In this document: in pieces, positions 42,710 through 51,442 of the stretch
Position numbering within the stretch: the stretch's first letter is position 1
How the letters are laid out: each line of letters starts with the position of its first letter
Source: JAWRCU01 sp033542235
Lineage (GTDB): Bacteria; Pseudomonadota; Alphaproteobacteria; Rhizobiales; Rhizobiaceae
DNA length: 64,000 nt
Direction: 5' to 3'
Assembly: GCF_033542235.1 (NCBI RefSeq)
Contig: NZ_JAWRCU010000007.1
Span: forward strand, 1 to 64,000
Made by a program: the position numbers and the translations under genes
The notes under the pieces: generated by a model
Database searches by the model: none
Seen by the model: the letters and a program-made list of their open reading frames with translations, nothing else
Told to the model about the DNA's origin: nothing

Positions 42710-43972
42710 CTATTTCGCAAGTCCGCTCTTGATCTTGTCGACCTCAGCAGCGCTCATCTCGCCGACCGTCGTGACCTGGCCGTCCTTGATGCGCCAGAGC
42801 CGGAACGGGCCGGTGATGTCGCCGAACTGGTCGAAGCTGACCGGGCCGATCACCCCTTCATACTTGATCGGCTTGCCTTCCCCAATGAGGGCGAGCGCCT
42901 TCGCAAACTCGTCCTTGCCGGCGTAGATCTTTTCGCCGCCTTCGGCCACGACCTGAGGGATAGCCGCCTTGATCGCGCCTGCGTCGCCCTTGCCGGCCTT
43001 GGCCGTTGCCAGCGCAACGATTGCACCGGCATCATAGGAGCGGTCGGCGGCGGGCGCGTCCGGCTTGATGCCGGAGAAGGCTTCGTAGTTGGCGTTGAAA
43101 TATTCGGTCGATTTCGTCGACGTCGTGCCGGACGACGTGCCGAAAGCGTCATTGAGATATTGCGGGCCGACAGCATCGATGAAGTCGGACGAGTTCATCC
43201 CGTCGTTGAGCAGGAACTTGGCCGGCCCGCCGCCCGAAATCCAGGCACGCGCGATGGTCGCGCCGTCGACGGGGTAGCTGACGAGGTAGAGAGCTTCCGG
43301 CTCGCCGGCCATGGCGGCGCTCGCCTCTGCAGAGTAGCTAGCCTGCTTCTCGTTGTAAGGCGTGGTCGAGGTGATGGTGCCACCGAGCTTGGTGTAGGCG
43401 GCTGCAAACTCCTTGACCATGTTAACGCCGAAGTCGTTGTTGACGTGGATGATGGCGATCTTCTTCATCCCCTGGTCGATGGCGTATTTGGCGGCGGCCG
43501 TGCCCTGCAGCGCGTCGGATGTGATGGTGCGGAAGAACACGCCGTTCGTCTTGCCCTGGCGGCCAAGCTCGGTGAGGGTAGGCGACGACGAGGCGGGCGA
43601 GACCTGCACCACGCCGGCGGGTGCGGTCACGGAGGTGAGGATCGGGATCGACACCGACGAGATGATGCCGCCGATGATCACCGGCACCTTCTTTATGTTG
43701 ACGAGTTGCGTAGCCTGGTCGACTGCGACATTGCCCTGGCTCTGGCTGTCGCGCGTGTCGGTGACGAGCTTGCAGCCATTAGCGCCTCCGGCTTCGTTGA
43801 AATCGCGGAATGCCATCTCGACCGATTTCGCGCCGGCCTGCCCATAGGCGCCGGCGGGACCAGTCAGCTCCATGACGAGGCCGATCGTGATGTCGCAATC
43901 GGCAGCAAGCACCGGAGTGGCCGACAGGCCGACGATGCTGAAAAGCGTAGTGGCAAGCAGAAACTGTTTCAT
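42710..43972 (-). CDS. LivJ-type periplasmic binding protein
   Basis: 420 residues from ATG 43972 (MKQFLLATTLFS). A signal peptide ends near VLAADC. The mature protein is a type I periplasmic binding fold of the branched-chain amino acid/amide family: ITIGLVMELTGPAGAYGQAGAKSVEMAFRDFNEAGG, VIIGGIISSVSIPIL and ILHVNNDFG-like IIHVNNDFGVNMVKEF. It should deliver a ligand to the LivHMGF-like transporter encoded divergently at 46398-49874. The ligand may be an amide, amino acid or other small polar molecule and cannot be read from sequence. Confidence 0.9.
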   Translation of the reverse strand: MKQFLLATTLFSIVGLSATPVLAADCDITIGLVMELTGPAGAYGQAGAKSVEMAFRDFNEAGGANGCKLVTDTRDSQSQGNVAVDQATQLVNIKKVPVIIGGIISSVSIPILTSVTAPAGVVQVSPASSSPTLTELGRQGKTNGVFFRTITSDALQGTAAAKYAIDQGMKKIAIIHVNNDFGVNMVKEFAAAYTKLGGTITSTTPYNEKQASYSAEASAAMAGEPEALYLVSYPVDGATIARAWISGGGPAKFLLNDGMNSSDFIDAVGPQYLNDAFGTSSGTTSTKSTEYFNANYEAFSGIKPDAPAADRSYDAGAIVALATAKAGKGDAGAIKAAIPQVVAEGGEKIYAGKDEFAKALALIGEGKPIKYEGVIGPVSFDQFGDITGPFRLWRIKDGQVTTVGEMSAAEVDKIKSGLAK

Positions 43973-44056
43973 GACTGTTACTCCCCTTCTGGATTGGGCC
44001 GCTGCCGCGGCCATTGGCTACTCGACTTGCAAGCTGTCTCCCACAACGCGATGGGC

Positions 44057-45106
44057 TCAGGCTGCTCCCTTGTTGAGATTGTATTTCATGATCGAGCCGT
44101 GACGCCCCGTGCGGTCGCGCTCCAGCGCATATACATCGCCGTCCAGCTCGTTGGCTTCCTTCAGCGCGGCAGCAATCTCAGCTTCATCCTCTGCCGTGAG
44201 GGCCACGTTGGCTATCGCGAGGTTCGCGGCGAGGTGTGAACGGCTACGCGCTCCGACGATCACGGCCGCCACGCTCGGCCGCGTCAGCATGGCGGCGCTG
44301 GCGATTGTGGCGATATCGACGCCGTGCCGGTCGGCGACCCTGCGCAGCGCACCGAGCAACGACTGGAAGAGATCCCAGCCGCCGAGATCGTCGATGATGA
44401 GCTTGTATTTGACCAGCGAGCGGTTCTCCAAAGCACCGATCGGCTCCGGCGCACCGAGCCACTTGTCGCCGAGGAAACCGCCCGCCACGGTGCCGTAGCA
44501 GAGCAGCGCAATGTTATTCTCGGCCGCGGCCTGAGCCATACGCTTCTCGGGGCGGCGGTCGAGCAGCGAATATTGCACCTGCAGGGAGGTGAGCGGCACG
44601 CCCGCCTTAACGATCTCGATCACGTGATCGGTATCGAAATTGGTGCCGCTCACCTTGTCGATCTTGCCGGAACGGCGCAGGTCGTCGAGCCACTGGGCCG
44701 TCTCGAGCCAGCGTGGCACCTCGTAATCCCACCAGTGGAATTGCACGAGATCGAGCCGCTCCATGTGCAGTCGCCTGAGCGACTGGTCGATGACGCTTTC
44801 GACGTGAGCTTTGCTGATGCGCGCCAGCACCTCGAGGTCTGGCACGAATTTGGTGTGCACCTTGATCTTGCCGAGAGCTTCACTGCCGCGCAGCCCGGCA
44901 TAATGCTGCCGGAAGCGACCGATCAGCTCCTCGACGCCGGTATAGATATCTGCGCAGTCGAAGGTGGTGATGCCTGCGTCCGCAAAGACCACCATATCGG
45001 CGACAGGGTCGCTGCTGGCAAGCGTGCCATGCCCGCTCGCCATCTGCCAGCCGCCGCGTATGACGCGCGAGATTTCGTAGTCGGGAGCGAGCCGGATTCG
45101 CTGCAT
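44057..45106 (-). CDS. Aldo/keto reductase
   Basis: 349 residues from ATG 45106 (MQRIRLAPDY); ATG 45124 is an alternative that overlaps the previous gene. The AKR barrel tetrad is visible: Asp and Tyr in DCADIYTG, Lys in VHTKFVPD, and His in VQFHWWDY. It is a paralogue of the N-terminal part of the fused protein at 49858-51321; compare LDLVQFHWWDYEVPRWLE with IDLLQFHWWTFEHPAWLD, and GGFLGDKWLGAPEP with GGFLADKWLGAPEP. It should reduce a carbonyl with NADPH. Two related reductases on either side of one importer suggest successive steps in use of the imported compound. Confidence 0.88.
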   Translation of the reverse strand: MQRIRLAPDYEISRVIRGGWQMASGHGTLASSDPVADMVVFADAGITTFDCADIYTGVEELIGRFRQHYAGLRGSEALGKIKVHTKFVPDLEVLARISKAHVESVIDQSLRRLHMERLDLVQFHWWDYEVPRWLETAQWLDDLRRSGKIDKVSGTNFDTDHVIEIVKAGVPLTSLQVQYSLLDRRPEKRMAQAAAENNIALLCYGTVAGGFLGDKWLGAPEPIGALENRSLVKYKLIIDDLGGWDLFQSLLGALRRVADRHGVDIATIASAAMLTRPSVAAVIVGARSRSHLAANLAIANVALTAEDEAEIAAALKEANELDGDVYALERDRTGRHGSIMKYNLNKGAA

Positions 45107-45113
45107 TGTGGTT

Positions 45114-45464
45114 TCAGTCTCCATCGAGCGGCACTGCCGTGGTCTGCGCATGGCTGAAGCGGCGCAGACCGAGCCGTGTAATGCGCAGGCGCGAGGAGCA
45201 GTTGGGATCGGGACAGGCGACCTCGGCATCCGTGGTCATCCAGTCGTTCCTGTGTGTCGGCCGCTGCTTGGCGGCGAGCAGCGGCAGCACAGAGGCCAGC
45301 GAGTATATCGAGATACCCTGGCCCGGTGGAAGATGGAGCATCTCCCCGCGCAGCTCGAAGTAGTCGCCCACCTTCGCCCCGCAATAGATCGGGCCGCCTT
45401 CGGGTGCGACGACTTCCGCGCGCAGGTCGAAGAGTTCGAAACTGTCGTCCTTCTTCTCAACCAT
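45114..45464 (-). CDS. TIGR04076 family protein
   Basis: 116 residues from ATG 45464 (MVEKKDDSF), which overlaps the GntR stop. The family pattern is clear: FDLRAEVV, C in PIYCGAKVGDYFELRGEMLHLP, GISIYSLASVLPLLAAKQR, and CPDPNC near the end. Members are small, possibly metal-binding, Cys-containing proteins of unknown function that often lie beside aldo/keto reductases in anaerobes and proteobacteria (recalled). It sits between the regulator and the reductase in a four-gene operon. No biochemical role can be given. Confidence 0.75.
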   Translation of the reverse strand: MVEKKDDSFELFDLRAEVVAPEGGPIYCGAKVGDYFELRGEMLHLPPGQGISIYSLASVLPLLAAKQRPTHRNDWMTTDAEVACPDPNCSSRLRITRLGLRRFSHAQTTAVPLDGD

Positions 45465-46167
45465 AGGCTGCCGTCCTTTCGCCAGCGTCCTCAGCGTCGA
45501 GCTGTCCTCGGATAAGGTTGAAGGAACGGGCGATATCATCGGTCAGCGCCTTGACCGAAGCGGCCCCGTCGCCGCGCTCGAGCGCTTCGATCAACGCCCA
45601 ATGATAGTGAGTGGCTGGAATGTCCCTTGCCTCGTCGTGCAGGCGAGCAGCGGCGCGAACATAGGGACCCGACTGCAGCCAAAGGCTCTCGACGATGGGG
45701 ATCAGAACCGCCGAACGTGCGGCGCGATAGATATGGAAATGGAAGTCGTGGTTGAGCTCGGAGGCGCGCAGCGCGCGATCGGCTCGGCCGCCGAAGGCTG
45801 CGTCATATTCCTTCGTAAGCCGCCGCAACCGCTCGAAATCGCCTGGGGTCAGATTGGGAAGCGCGAGCATGACGATCTGGCCTTCGATCAGCCGGCGGGC
45901 GCGGGCGAGATCCTCGAGCCGCTCGCGCGTGATCAGCGGCACGCGCACCGAACGGTTAGGCAGCGCTTCCAGCGCCTGCTCGGAGACGAGCCGTCCGAGT
46001 GCCTCTCGCACCGGCATGGTACTAGTCTGCAAAGTTTCCGCCATCTCCTGGATGCGCAACGTCTCGCCGGCGTCGAACAGGCCATGGATGAGCGACCGGC
46101 GAAGCTCCGTATAGACGAGCCCGTGCAACGTCTCGCGCACCACCGGCGAGAGCACGCGGCGGCTCAC
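45457..46167 (-). CDS. GntR-family regulator, FadR/FCD subgroup
   Basis: 236 residues from GTG 46167, with GGGAG 8 bases upstream. It has an N-terminal winged helix (about 15-80; LRIQEMAETLQTSTMPVREALGRLVSEQALE) and a C-terminal all-helical FCD domain (about 95-220; ASELNHDFHFHIYRAA, with His residues that bind metal or ligand). Such regulators usually repress nearby uptake and catabolic genes until a substrate or intermediate binds. The 230-base divergent region in front of it carries a perfect 12-bp palindrome and a long inverted repeat, either of which could be its operator. Confidence 0.9.
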   Translation of the reverse strand: MSRRVLSPVVRETLHGLVYTELRRSLIHGLFDAGETLRIQEMAETLQTSTMPVREALGRLVSEQALEALPNRSVRVPLITRERLEDLARARRLIEGQIVMLALPNLTPGDFERLRRLTKEYDAAFGGRADRALRASELNHDFHFHIYRAARSAVLIPIVESLWLQSGPYVRAAARLHDEARDIPATHYHWALIEALERGDGAASVKALTDDIARSFNLIRGQLDAEDAGERTAAYG

Positions 46168-46210
46168 GCCGTATGCTCCCGGCCAGACGCAATAAGCGCA
46201 GGGTTCAGTC

Positions 46211-46267
46211 TACTTTTTTCGCCCACGACGACTCTCCGTTGCCGCGACCGTTCTGCGAAAAAAAGTA
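46211..46267. promoter_or_regulatory. Long-spaced inverted repeat in the GntR/LivG divergent region
   Basis: TACTTTTTTCGC (46211-46222) is matched by GCGAAAAAAAGTA (46255-46267), a near-perfect inverted repeat with 32 bases between the arms. It lies just upstream of the GntR-family start and could be a pair of operator half-sites or a large stem. Confidence 0.45.
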
Positions 46268-46356
46268 ACCTGTTCCCGGGAGCTCTTCCGTACTAGGAAG
46301 CATCGATGGCCACCTCCGAGCTTCAATTTTCTAGTTGCATTCGCTAAAGCTGTAAA

Positions 46357-46368
46357 GTTTGATCAAAC
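46357..46368. promoter_or_regulatory. Perfect palindrome, candidate GntR operator
   Basis: GTTTGATCAAAC is a perfect 12-bp palindrome that ends 29 bases before the LivG-like start. FadR-type regulators bind short palindromes, so this is a candidate operator for the divergent importer operon. The assignment is by position only. Confidence 0.45.
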
Positions 46369-46397
46369 ATCACGTATCACCAGTCGGCAGGAGCCGG

Positions 46398-47204
46398 ATG
46401 CAGCCTGCTGCAGAAACGCCGAACGGTTTGACGAGCGAGCCATTTCCGCTCATCGAGGCCCGCGAAGTCACTCGCGAGTTCGGCGGCCTGCGAGCCGTGG
46501 ACGGCATGTCGATCGCGCTCAACCGCGGTGAGATGCTGGGCCTGATCGGCCCCAACGGGGCCGGCAAGACGACGCTCTTCAACCTTATTGCCGGCAGCCT
46601 CCGGCCGACGGCCGGCATGATCCGGGTCGCTGGACATGACCTGTCGCGTCATGGGCCGGAAAAGCGGATTGCGCTCGGCGTCGGGCGCACCTTTCAGATC
46701 CCGCGACCATTTCCGGAAATGACGGTGCTGGAAAATGTGCTAACCGGCGGCCAGCGTCAGGCGGGCGAACGCATCTGGCTGAATTTCCTTGCGCCCGGCC
46801 GCGTGGCGGCGGAGGAAAGGGCGGCGCTCGAAAAGGCGCGCGCGCTGCTTGATTTCGTGACCTTGTCGCGCCTCGAACATGAGCCTGCGCGGGTTTTGTC
46901 GGGCGGCCAGCGCAAGCTGCTCGAGCTTGCGCGCATCCTGATGGCCGATCCCGAGGTGATCCTGCTCGACGAGCCGGCCGCGGGCGTCAATCCGACTTTG
47001 CTGGAGCTGATCATCGATCGCATTCTCGAACTTCACGCGAAGGGCAAGTCGATCCTGCTCATCGAGCACAATATGGAGATGGTGTCGCGGCTCTGCGGCC
47101 GCGTCGTCGTCATGGCGGCCGGACGCTATCTCACCGAGGGCGCGCCGGCGGAGGTGGCCCGAAATCCGGCTGTGATCGACGCCTATCTCGGCGGGGCGGC
47201 GTGA
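46398..47204 (+). CDS. livG: ABC importer ATPase, LivG type
   Basis: 268 residues from ATG 46398, with AGGAG about 7 bases upstream; an ATG at 46359 is in frame but less likely. Walker A is GPNGAGKTT, the signature is LSGGQRKLLELARIL, and Walker B is VILLDEPAAGVNP. GRTFQIPRPFPEMTVLENVL and the C-terminal EVARNPAVIDAYLGG are typical of LivG. It is the first gene of the divergent importer operon and energises uptake with LivF. The stop overlaps the next start (TGATG). The symbol denotes family type, not proven amino acid specificity. Confidence 0.92.
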   Translation: MQPAAETPNGLTSEPFPLIEAREVTREFGGLRAVDGMSIALNRGEMLGLIGPNGAGKTTLFNLIAGSLRPTAGMIRVAGHDLSRHGPEKRIALGVGRTFQIPRPFPEMTVLENVLTGGQRQAGERIWLNFLAPGRVAAEERAALEKARALLDFVTLSRLEHEPARVLSGGQRKLLELARILMADPEVILLDEPAAGVNPTLLELIIDRILELHAKGKSILLIEHNMEMVSRLCGRVVVMAAGRYLTEGAPAEVARNPAVIDAYLGGAA

Positions 47205-47956
47205 TGGCTGATCCAAGCAGCAATGTTCTTTCCGTGCGGGCGCTCGTCGCCGGCTACGAGCGTGACCTGCCGATCGTGCGCGGCGTCGATTTTTCCGTGT
47301 CGAGCGGCGAGTTTGTCGTCATCCTTGGCCCGAACGGCGCCGGCAAGTCGACCTTCGTCAAGGCAATCGCCGGGCTGGTGCCGATCCATTCGGGCTCGGC
47401 AGCGCTCGGAAGCTTCGACATCACCAATGTCGCGGCGCATGACAAGATACGGCACGGCCTCGCCTTCGTGCCGCAGACCGAGAACATTTTCGCTACCCTC
47501 TCGATCAGCGACAATTTGCAGCTCGCGGCCGACATTCTGCCCAGAGGGCGACGCGGTACGCGCATTGCCGAGATCTACTCGATGTTCCCCGATCTCGCAG
47601 CGCGGCCTTCGCTGAGGGCGGGCCAGCTTTCCGGCGGCCAGCGCCAGATGCTGGCCGTGGCCCGGGCATTGGTCGTCGACCCATCCGTCCTGATCCTCGA
47701 CGAGCCGTCGGCCGGACTGTCGCCGAAGATCGTGTCAGAAGTGTTCTCCAGGTTGAAGGCGATCAATCAGGCGAACGTGACCGTGGTCCTTGTCGAGCAG
47801 AATGTGAAGGCCGCACTCGCCATTGCAGACCGCGCCGTCATCCTGGTCGAGGGACGCGTGCGTCACGAGGGGCCGGCCGCGTCGCTTGCCGATGATCCGG
47901 TCGTTGCCGAGCTCTATCTCGGCGCCCGTCGCGAGGGGGAGGGGGCAAGGCCATGA
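47204..47956 (+). CDS. livF: ABC importer ATPase, LivF type
   Basis: 250 residues from ATG 47204, which overlaps the livG stop. Walker A is GPNGAGKST, the signature is LSGGQRQMLAVARAL, and Walker B is VLILDEPSAGLSP. The short length and LVEQNVKAALAIADRAVILVEGRV are typical of LivF. It pairs with LivG in the HAAT-type importer. Its stop overlaps the permease start by 4 bases. Confidence 0.92.
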   Translation: MADPSSNVLSVRALVAGYERDLPIVRGVDFSVSSGEFVVILGPNGAGKSTFVKAIAGLVPIHSGSAALGSFDITNVAAHDKIRHGLAFVPQTENIFATLSISDNLQLAADILPRGRRGTRIAEIYSMFPDLAARPSLRAGQLSGGQRQMLAVARALVVDPSVLILDEPSAGLSPKIVSEVFSRLKAINQANVTVVLVEQNVKAALAIADRAVILVEGRVRHEGPAASLADDPVVAELYLGARREGEGARP

Positions 47957-48864
47957 CCGCGCAGGTCATCATGGATGGCCTCGTCACCGGCTCGATGATC
48001 GGGCTCGGTGCGATCGGCGTCACGCTCACCTATTCGATCCTGCGCTTCGCCAATTTCGCGCATGGCGAATTCATCTCATGGGGCGCCTATTTCGCGCTCG
48101 CTGTCGTCGGTTTGCTCGGCGGGCTTTCAGGCGCATTGCTTGCGCCTATCGGGCCCTTCTCGTTCGGTTGGGCTCTGCCGATCGGGACAGTCGCGGCCGT
48201 GCTCCTTGCCGGTGCACTTGCGCTCGTGGTGGATGCACTGCTGTTCGGCCGGCTGCGCGCCAACCGCAGCACCGTCATCATCATGGTGATGGCGAGTTTC
48301 GGGGCTGCATTGTCGCTGCGCAGCCTGCTTGAATTCATCTTCACGTCGAAGCCGGTCTATTACACGAAGGCGCTGCAGATCGCGCTGCCGCTCGGCGGGG
48401 GCATCAGGGCGACGCCAGACCAGCTCCTGTCGCTGGCCGTATCTGCCGTGCTGGTCCTTGCCGTGCACATGCTGCTCACGCGAACCGCGATCGGCAGATC
48501 GATGCGGGCGGTCAGCGAAAATCCCGCTCTTGCCGGTGTGGTCGGTGTCGAGGTGCGCAAGGTGATCCGCACAGTCTGGCTCCTCGGCGCAGGGCTTGCC
48601 GCGATCGCCGGTGTGAGCGCCGGAGTGCTCGTGCAGATCAGGCCGCAGATGGGTCTGGATCTGCTCCTGCCTCTGTTCGCCTCCGCGATCCTCGGGGGTA
48701 TCGGCAGCGTTCCGGGCGCCATGCTTGCAGGCCTGATCGTCGGACTCGCCGAAGCGATTGCGGTGCAGGCAATTGGCGCGGAATGGCGGGCAGCGGTCGC
48801 CTTCGCCATACTGGTCCTGGTGCTGCTCGTCCGCCCGCAGGGCCTGTTCGGGAGGGCGGAATGA
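47953..48864 (+). CDS. livH: ABC importer permease, LivH type
   Basis: 303 residues with about eight membrane helices. The N-terminal LVTGSMIGLGAIGVTLTYSILRFANFAHGEFISWGAYFAL is the LivH signature. GRSMRAVSENPALAGVVGVEV is the loop that contacts the ATPase. The C-terminal GIGSVPGAMLAGLIVGLAEA is also typical. It forms a heterodimer with LivM in the inner membrane. The start and stop each overlap a neighbour by 4 bases. Confidence 0.92.
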   Translation: MTAQVIMDGLVTGSMIGLGAIGVTLTYSILRFANFAHGEFISWGAYFALAVVGLLGGLSGALLAPIGPFSFGWALPIGTVAAVLLAGALALVVDALLFGRLRANRSTVIIMVMASFGAALSLRSLLEFIFTSKPVYYTKALQIALPLGGGIRATPDQLLSLAVSAVLVLAVHMLLTRTAIGRSMRAVSENPALAGVVGVEVRKVIRTVWLLGAGLAAIAGVSAGVLVQIRPQMGLDLLLPLFASAILGGIGSVPGAMLAGLIVGLAEAIAVQAIGAEWRAAVAFAILVLVLLVRPQGLFGRAE

Positions 48865-49874
48865 GCGTCGAGCTGATCGCCTATGTCGCTTTCTTCCTGA
48901 CCATGGCGCTGACCTACGCGATCATGTGCCTCGGCCTCAACGTGCAGTGGGGGCAGACCGGGCTCTTCAATGTCGGCGTCGCCGGCTTCGTGGCGATCGG
49001 CGCCTATGTCTCGGCGCTGCTCACCACGCCCGACACGCCAGACCGGCTAGGCGGCTTCGACATGCCGATCATGGTGGGCTGGCTCGGCGGCGCTCTCGCA
49101 GCGGCGCTTGTCTCCTTCCTGATCGGCGCGTTAACCGTGAGGCTCAGGGCGGATTATCTCGCCATCGCCACCTTCGGCGTGGCCGTGACGGTTCAGCTCG
49201 CCGCACTGAACCTCCAGTCTGTGACCGGCGGGCCATTCGGCATCGGCTTCATCCCCCGGCCATTCGCCGGGTCGGCCGGAAACCCTTTGGTCTTCAGCCT
49301 TGCCAATCTCGGCCTGCTCGTCGCCACCGTGGCAGTGCTATACCTTGGGCTTGAGCGGCTGCTGCGTAGCCCCTGGGGCAGGGTCCTGCGCGCCATCCGC
49401 GAGGACGAAGCCGCGGCCCGTGCGCTCGGCAAGAATGCGACAAAGTTCCGCCTGCAGGCCTTCGCGATCGGCGGCGGCATCATGGGGCTTGCGGGTGCCG
49501 CGCAGGCGCATTTCATCGGCTTCATCGCGCCGGACAATTACCTCCCGATGCTCACCTTCCAGGTCTGGGCGATGCTGATCGTCGGCGGCTCGGGTAACAA
49601 TCGCGGCGCCATACTTGGCGCAGTTCTGGTCTGGGGCATCTGGGCCGCCTCTGCCGCCGCGATCTCGGCGCTGTTCCCGCCCGCCGAGCAGGCGCGCGCC
49701 GCTGCTCTGCAGATCGTCACGATCGGAGTCGCGCTCTGCGCAATCCTGCTGTTGCGCCCGCGCGGGATACTCGGAGAAGAGCGCGTGGTTTCGCGCCATA
49801 TTGGCGGGGTGCCGATGAAGTCGGGCGCTGAACAGGAAATCAGTGAGGAGACCTCCCGTGCCGGAAACGCCTGA
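48861..49874 (+). CDS. livM: ABC importer permease, LivM type
   Basis: 337 residues from ATG 48861 (MSVELIAYVAFFL); a longer frame starts inside livH and is rejected. There are about eight membrane helices. YAIMCLGLNVQWGQTGLFNVGVAGFVAIGAYVSALL and GRVLRAIREDEAAARALGKN are LivM marks. The C-terminus runs past the last helix and overlaps the start of the fused reductase gene by 17 bases. Confidence 0.92.
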   Translation: MSVELIAYVAFFLTMALTYAIMCLGLNVQWGQTGLFNVGVAGFVAIGAYVSALLTTPDTPDRLGGFDMPIMVGWLGGALAAALVSFLIGALTVRLRADYLAIATFGVAVTVQLAALNLQSVTGGPFGIGFIPRPFAGSAGNPLVFSLANLGLLVATVAVLYLGLERLLRSPWGRVLRAIREDEAAARALGKNATKFRLQAFAIGGGIMGLAGAAQAHFIGFIAPDNYLPMLTFQVWAMLIVGGSGNNRGAILGAVLVWGIWAASAAAISALFPPAEQARAAALQIVTIGVALCAILLLRPRGILGEERVVSRHIGGVPMKSGAEQEISEETSRAGNA

Positions 49875-51321
49875 TCGCATCGAACTCGCCGAAGGACTTT
49901 CGATCAGCCGCCTGGTCTCAGGCCTGTGGCAGGTGGCCGATATGGAGAAGGGCGGCACGAGGCTCGATCCCGAGCGAGGCGCGGATGCACTGCAGGACTA
50001 TGCACGAGCAGGCTTCGACACATTCGACATGGCCGACCACTACGGCAGCGCCGAACTGATCACGGGGCGGTTGCTCGCGCGCCATGGGGGAGGGGGCAGA
50101 CGACCGGTCGCCTTCACCAAATGGTGCCCGGAGCCCGGGCCGATGACGGCCGAGGTGGTGCGCAGGGGCGTCCGCGAGCGGCTCGAACGCCTTGGCGTCG
50201 AGAGAATCGATCTCCTGCAGTTCCACTGGTGGACCTTCGAGCACCCGGCCTGGCTCGACGCCCTGCATGAGATGAAGCGTCTGAAGGAAGAAGGGCTGAT
50301 CGGCGCGATCGGAGTGACCAACTTCGACGCCGCGCATTTGCGCGTTGCGATAGCCGACGGGGTTCCGGTCCTGACCAACCAGGTCTCGTTCTCGCTGGTC
50401 GACCGCCGTGCGGCCGGTGACCTCTCGGCGCTCTGCCGCGAGACCGGCGTCAGGCTGCTGGCTTACGGAACGCTCTCAGGCGGCTTCCTTGCCGACAAAT
50501 GGCTGGGCGCGCCCGAGCCCGCCGCGATCTCCGACTGGAGCCGCTCGAAATACAAGCGCTTCATCGACACCGCCGGCGGTTGGCAGGCATTTCAGGGCAT
50601 ATTGCGGGCAGCGGCCGAAATTGCGCGCAAGCACGGCGTTTCCATCTCCAATGTCGCGACGCGCTGGGTGCTGGAGCACGAGGCCGTCGCGGCCACGATC
50701 ATTGGCGCCCGGCTCGGGGAGAGCGAGCATCGAAACGACAATCTCAAGGTCTTCGGCTTTGCACTCGATGTGGAGGACAAGGCGCGGCTCGACGAAGCTT
50801 TCGCGGCAACGAAGCCGATTCCCGGCGACTGCGGCGACGAGTATCGTCGCCCGCCTTATCTCACCGCCTCGGGCGACCTCAGCCACCACCTCGAGGCGAT
50901 TCCGCCGGTCTTCAGGGCCGAGCCAGTGCCCGGCCGGCCCGACCGGTGGAGGGTTTCGTCGGGAAGCGTGTGGGAGCCGATTGCCGGCTATAGCCGCGCG
51001 GTGCGGGTCAAGGATACGATCCGCGTCTCCGGCACGACCGCGACACATGGGGGCGACCGTTGCGTCGCGCCCGGAGATGCAGGCGCGCAGACCACCTACA
51101 TCCTCGACAAGATCGCAGCCTCCATCGCCGCGCTTGGCGGTTCTGTCGCGGATGTCGTGCGTACGCGCATCTATCTCGGCGACGCTTCGAAATGGGAACC
51201 CGTGTCGCGGGCGCATGGCCGCATGTTCGGCGACATCAAGCCGGCCAATACGCTGGTAGAGATCGGAAACCTGATCGGCGACTACGAGGTCGAGATCGAG
51301 GCCGAAGCGGTGGTGTCGTAA
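49858..51321 (+). CDS. Aldo/keto reductase fused to a RidA domain
   Basis: 487 residues from GTG 49858, with GAGGAG about 8 bases upstream. Residues about 1-325 are an AKR barrel: Asp/Tyr in DMADHYGSAE, Lys in FTKWCP and His in LQFHWW. Residues about 365-487 are a RidA/YjgF domain: VWEPIAGYSRAVRVKDTIRVSGTTA, ILDKIAASIAALGG, the key Arg in VVRTRIYLGD, and ANTLVEIGNLI..YEVEIEAEAV. RidA enzymes hydrolyse reactive enamines and imines to ketones. Joined to a reductase, the pair could deaminate an unstable intermediate and then reduce the carbonyl product. It is the last gene of the importer operon, so the substrate is probably the imported compound. Confidence 0.85.
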   Translation: MPETPDRIELAEGLSISRLVSGLWQVADMEKGGTRLDPERGADALQDYARAGFDTFDMADHYGSAELITGRLLARHGGGGRRPVAFTKWCPEPGPMTAEVVRRGVRERLERLGVERIDLLQFHWWTFEHPAWLDALHEMKRLKEEGLIGAIGVTNFDAAHLRVAIADGVPVLTNQVSFSLVDRRAAGDLSALCRETGVRLLAYGTLSGGFLADKWLGAPEPAAISDWSRSKYKRFIDTAGGWQAFQGILRAAAEIARKHGVSISNVATRWVLEHEAVAATIIGARLGESEHRNDNLKVFGFALDVEDKARLDEAFAATKPIPGDCGDEYRRPPYLTASGDLSHHLEAIPPVFRAEPVPGRPDRWRVSSGSVWEPIAGYSRAVRVKDTIRVSGTTATHGGDRCVAPGDAGAQTTYILDKIAASIAALGGSVADVVRTRIYLGDASKWEPVSRAHGRMFGDIKPANTLVEIGNLIGDYEVEIEAEAVVS

Positions 51322-51348
51322 GGCATTCTGTCCTTAGGTTGGCGCTGC

Positions 51349-51375
51349 CCCTCACCCTCACCCTTACCCTTACCC
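51349..51375. repeat. Short tandem hexamer repeat
   Basis: Two CCCTCA units (51349-51360) are followed by two CCCTTA units (51361-51372) and CCCC. The repeat lies 28 bases after the fused reductase stop. It is low-complexity and has no obvious function. Confidence 0.7.
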
Positions 51376-51417
51376 CGCACGAACAGGACGATCGCGCATG
51401 GAGCGCGACGCCGACGA

Positions 51418-51442
51418 CCCCCTCCCCACAAGGGGGAGGGGG
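51418..51442. terminator. GC-rich hairpin between convergent genes
   Basis: CCCCCTCCCC (51418-51427) pairs with GGGGAGGGGG (51433-51442) across a 5-base loop. It lies between the convergent fused reductase and DUF2161 genes. The CCCTCCCCACAAGGGGGAGGG form is a common rhizobial intergenic hairpin (recalled) and may stop transcription on both strands. Confidence 0.55.

Noticed and set aside
51349..51375. CCCTTA repeats as telomere-like or CRISPR-like sequence
   Set aside because: There are only four imperfect 6-base units and no spacers. It is ordinary low-complexity sequence.
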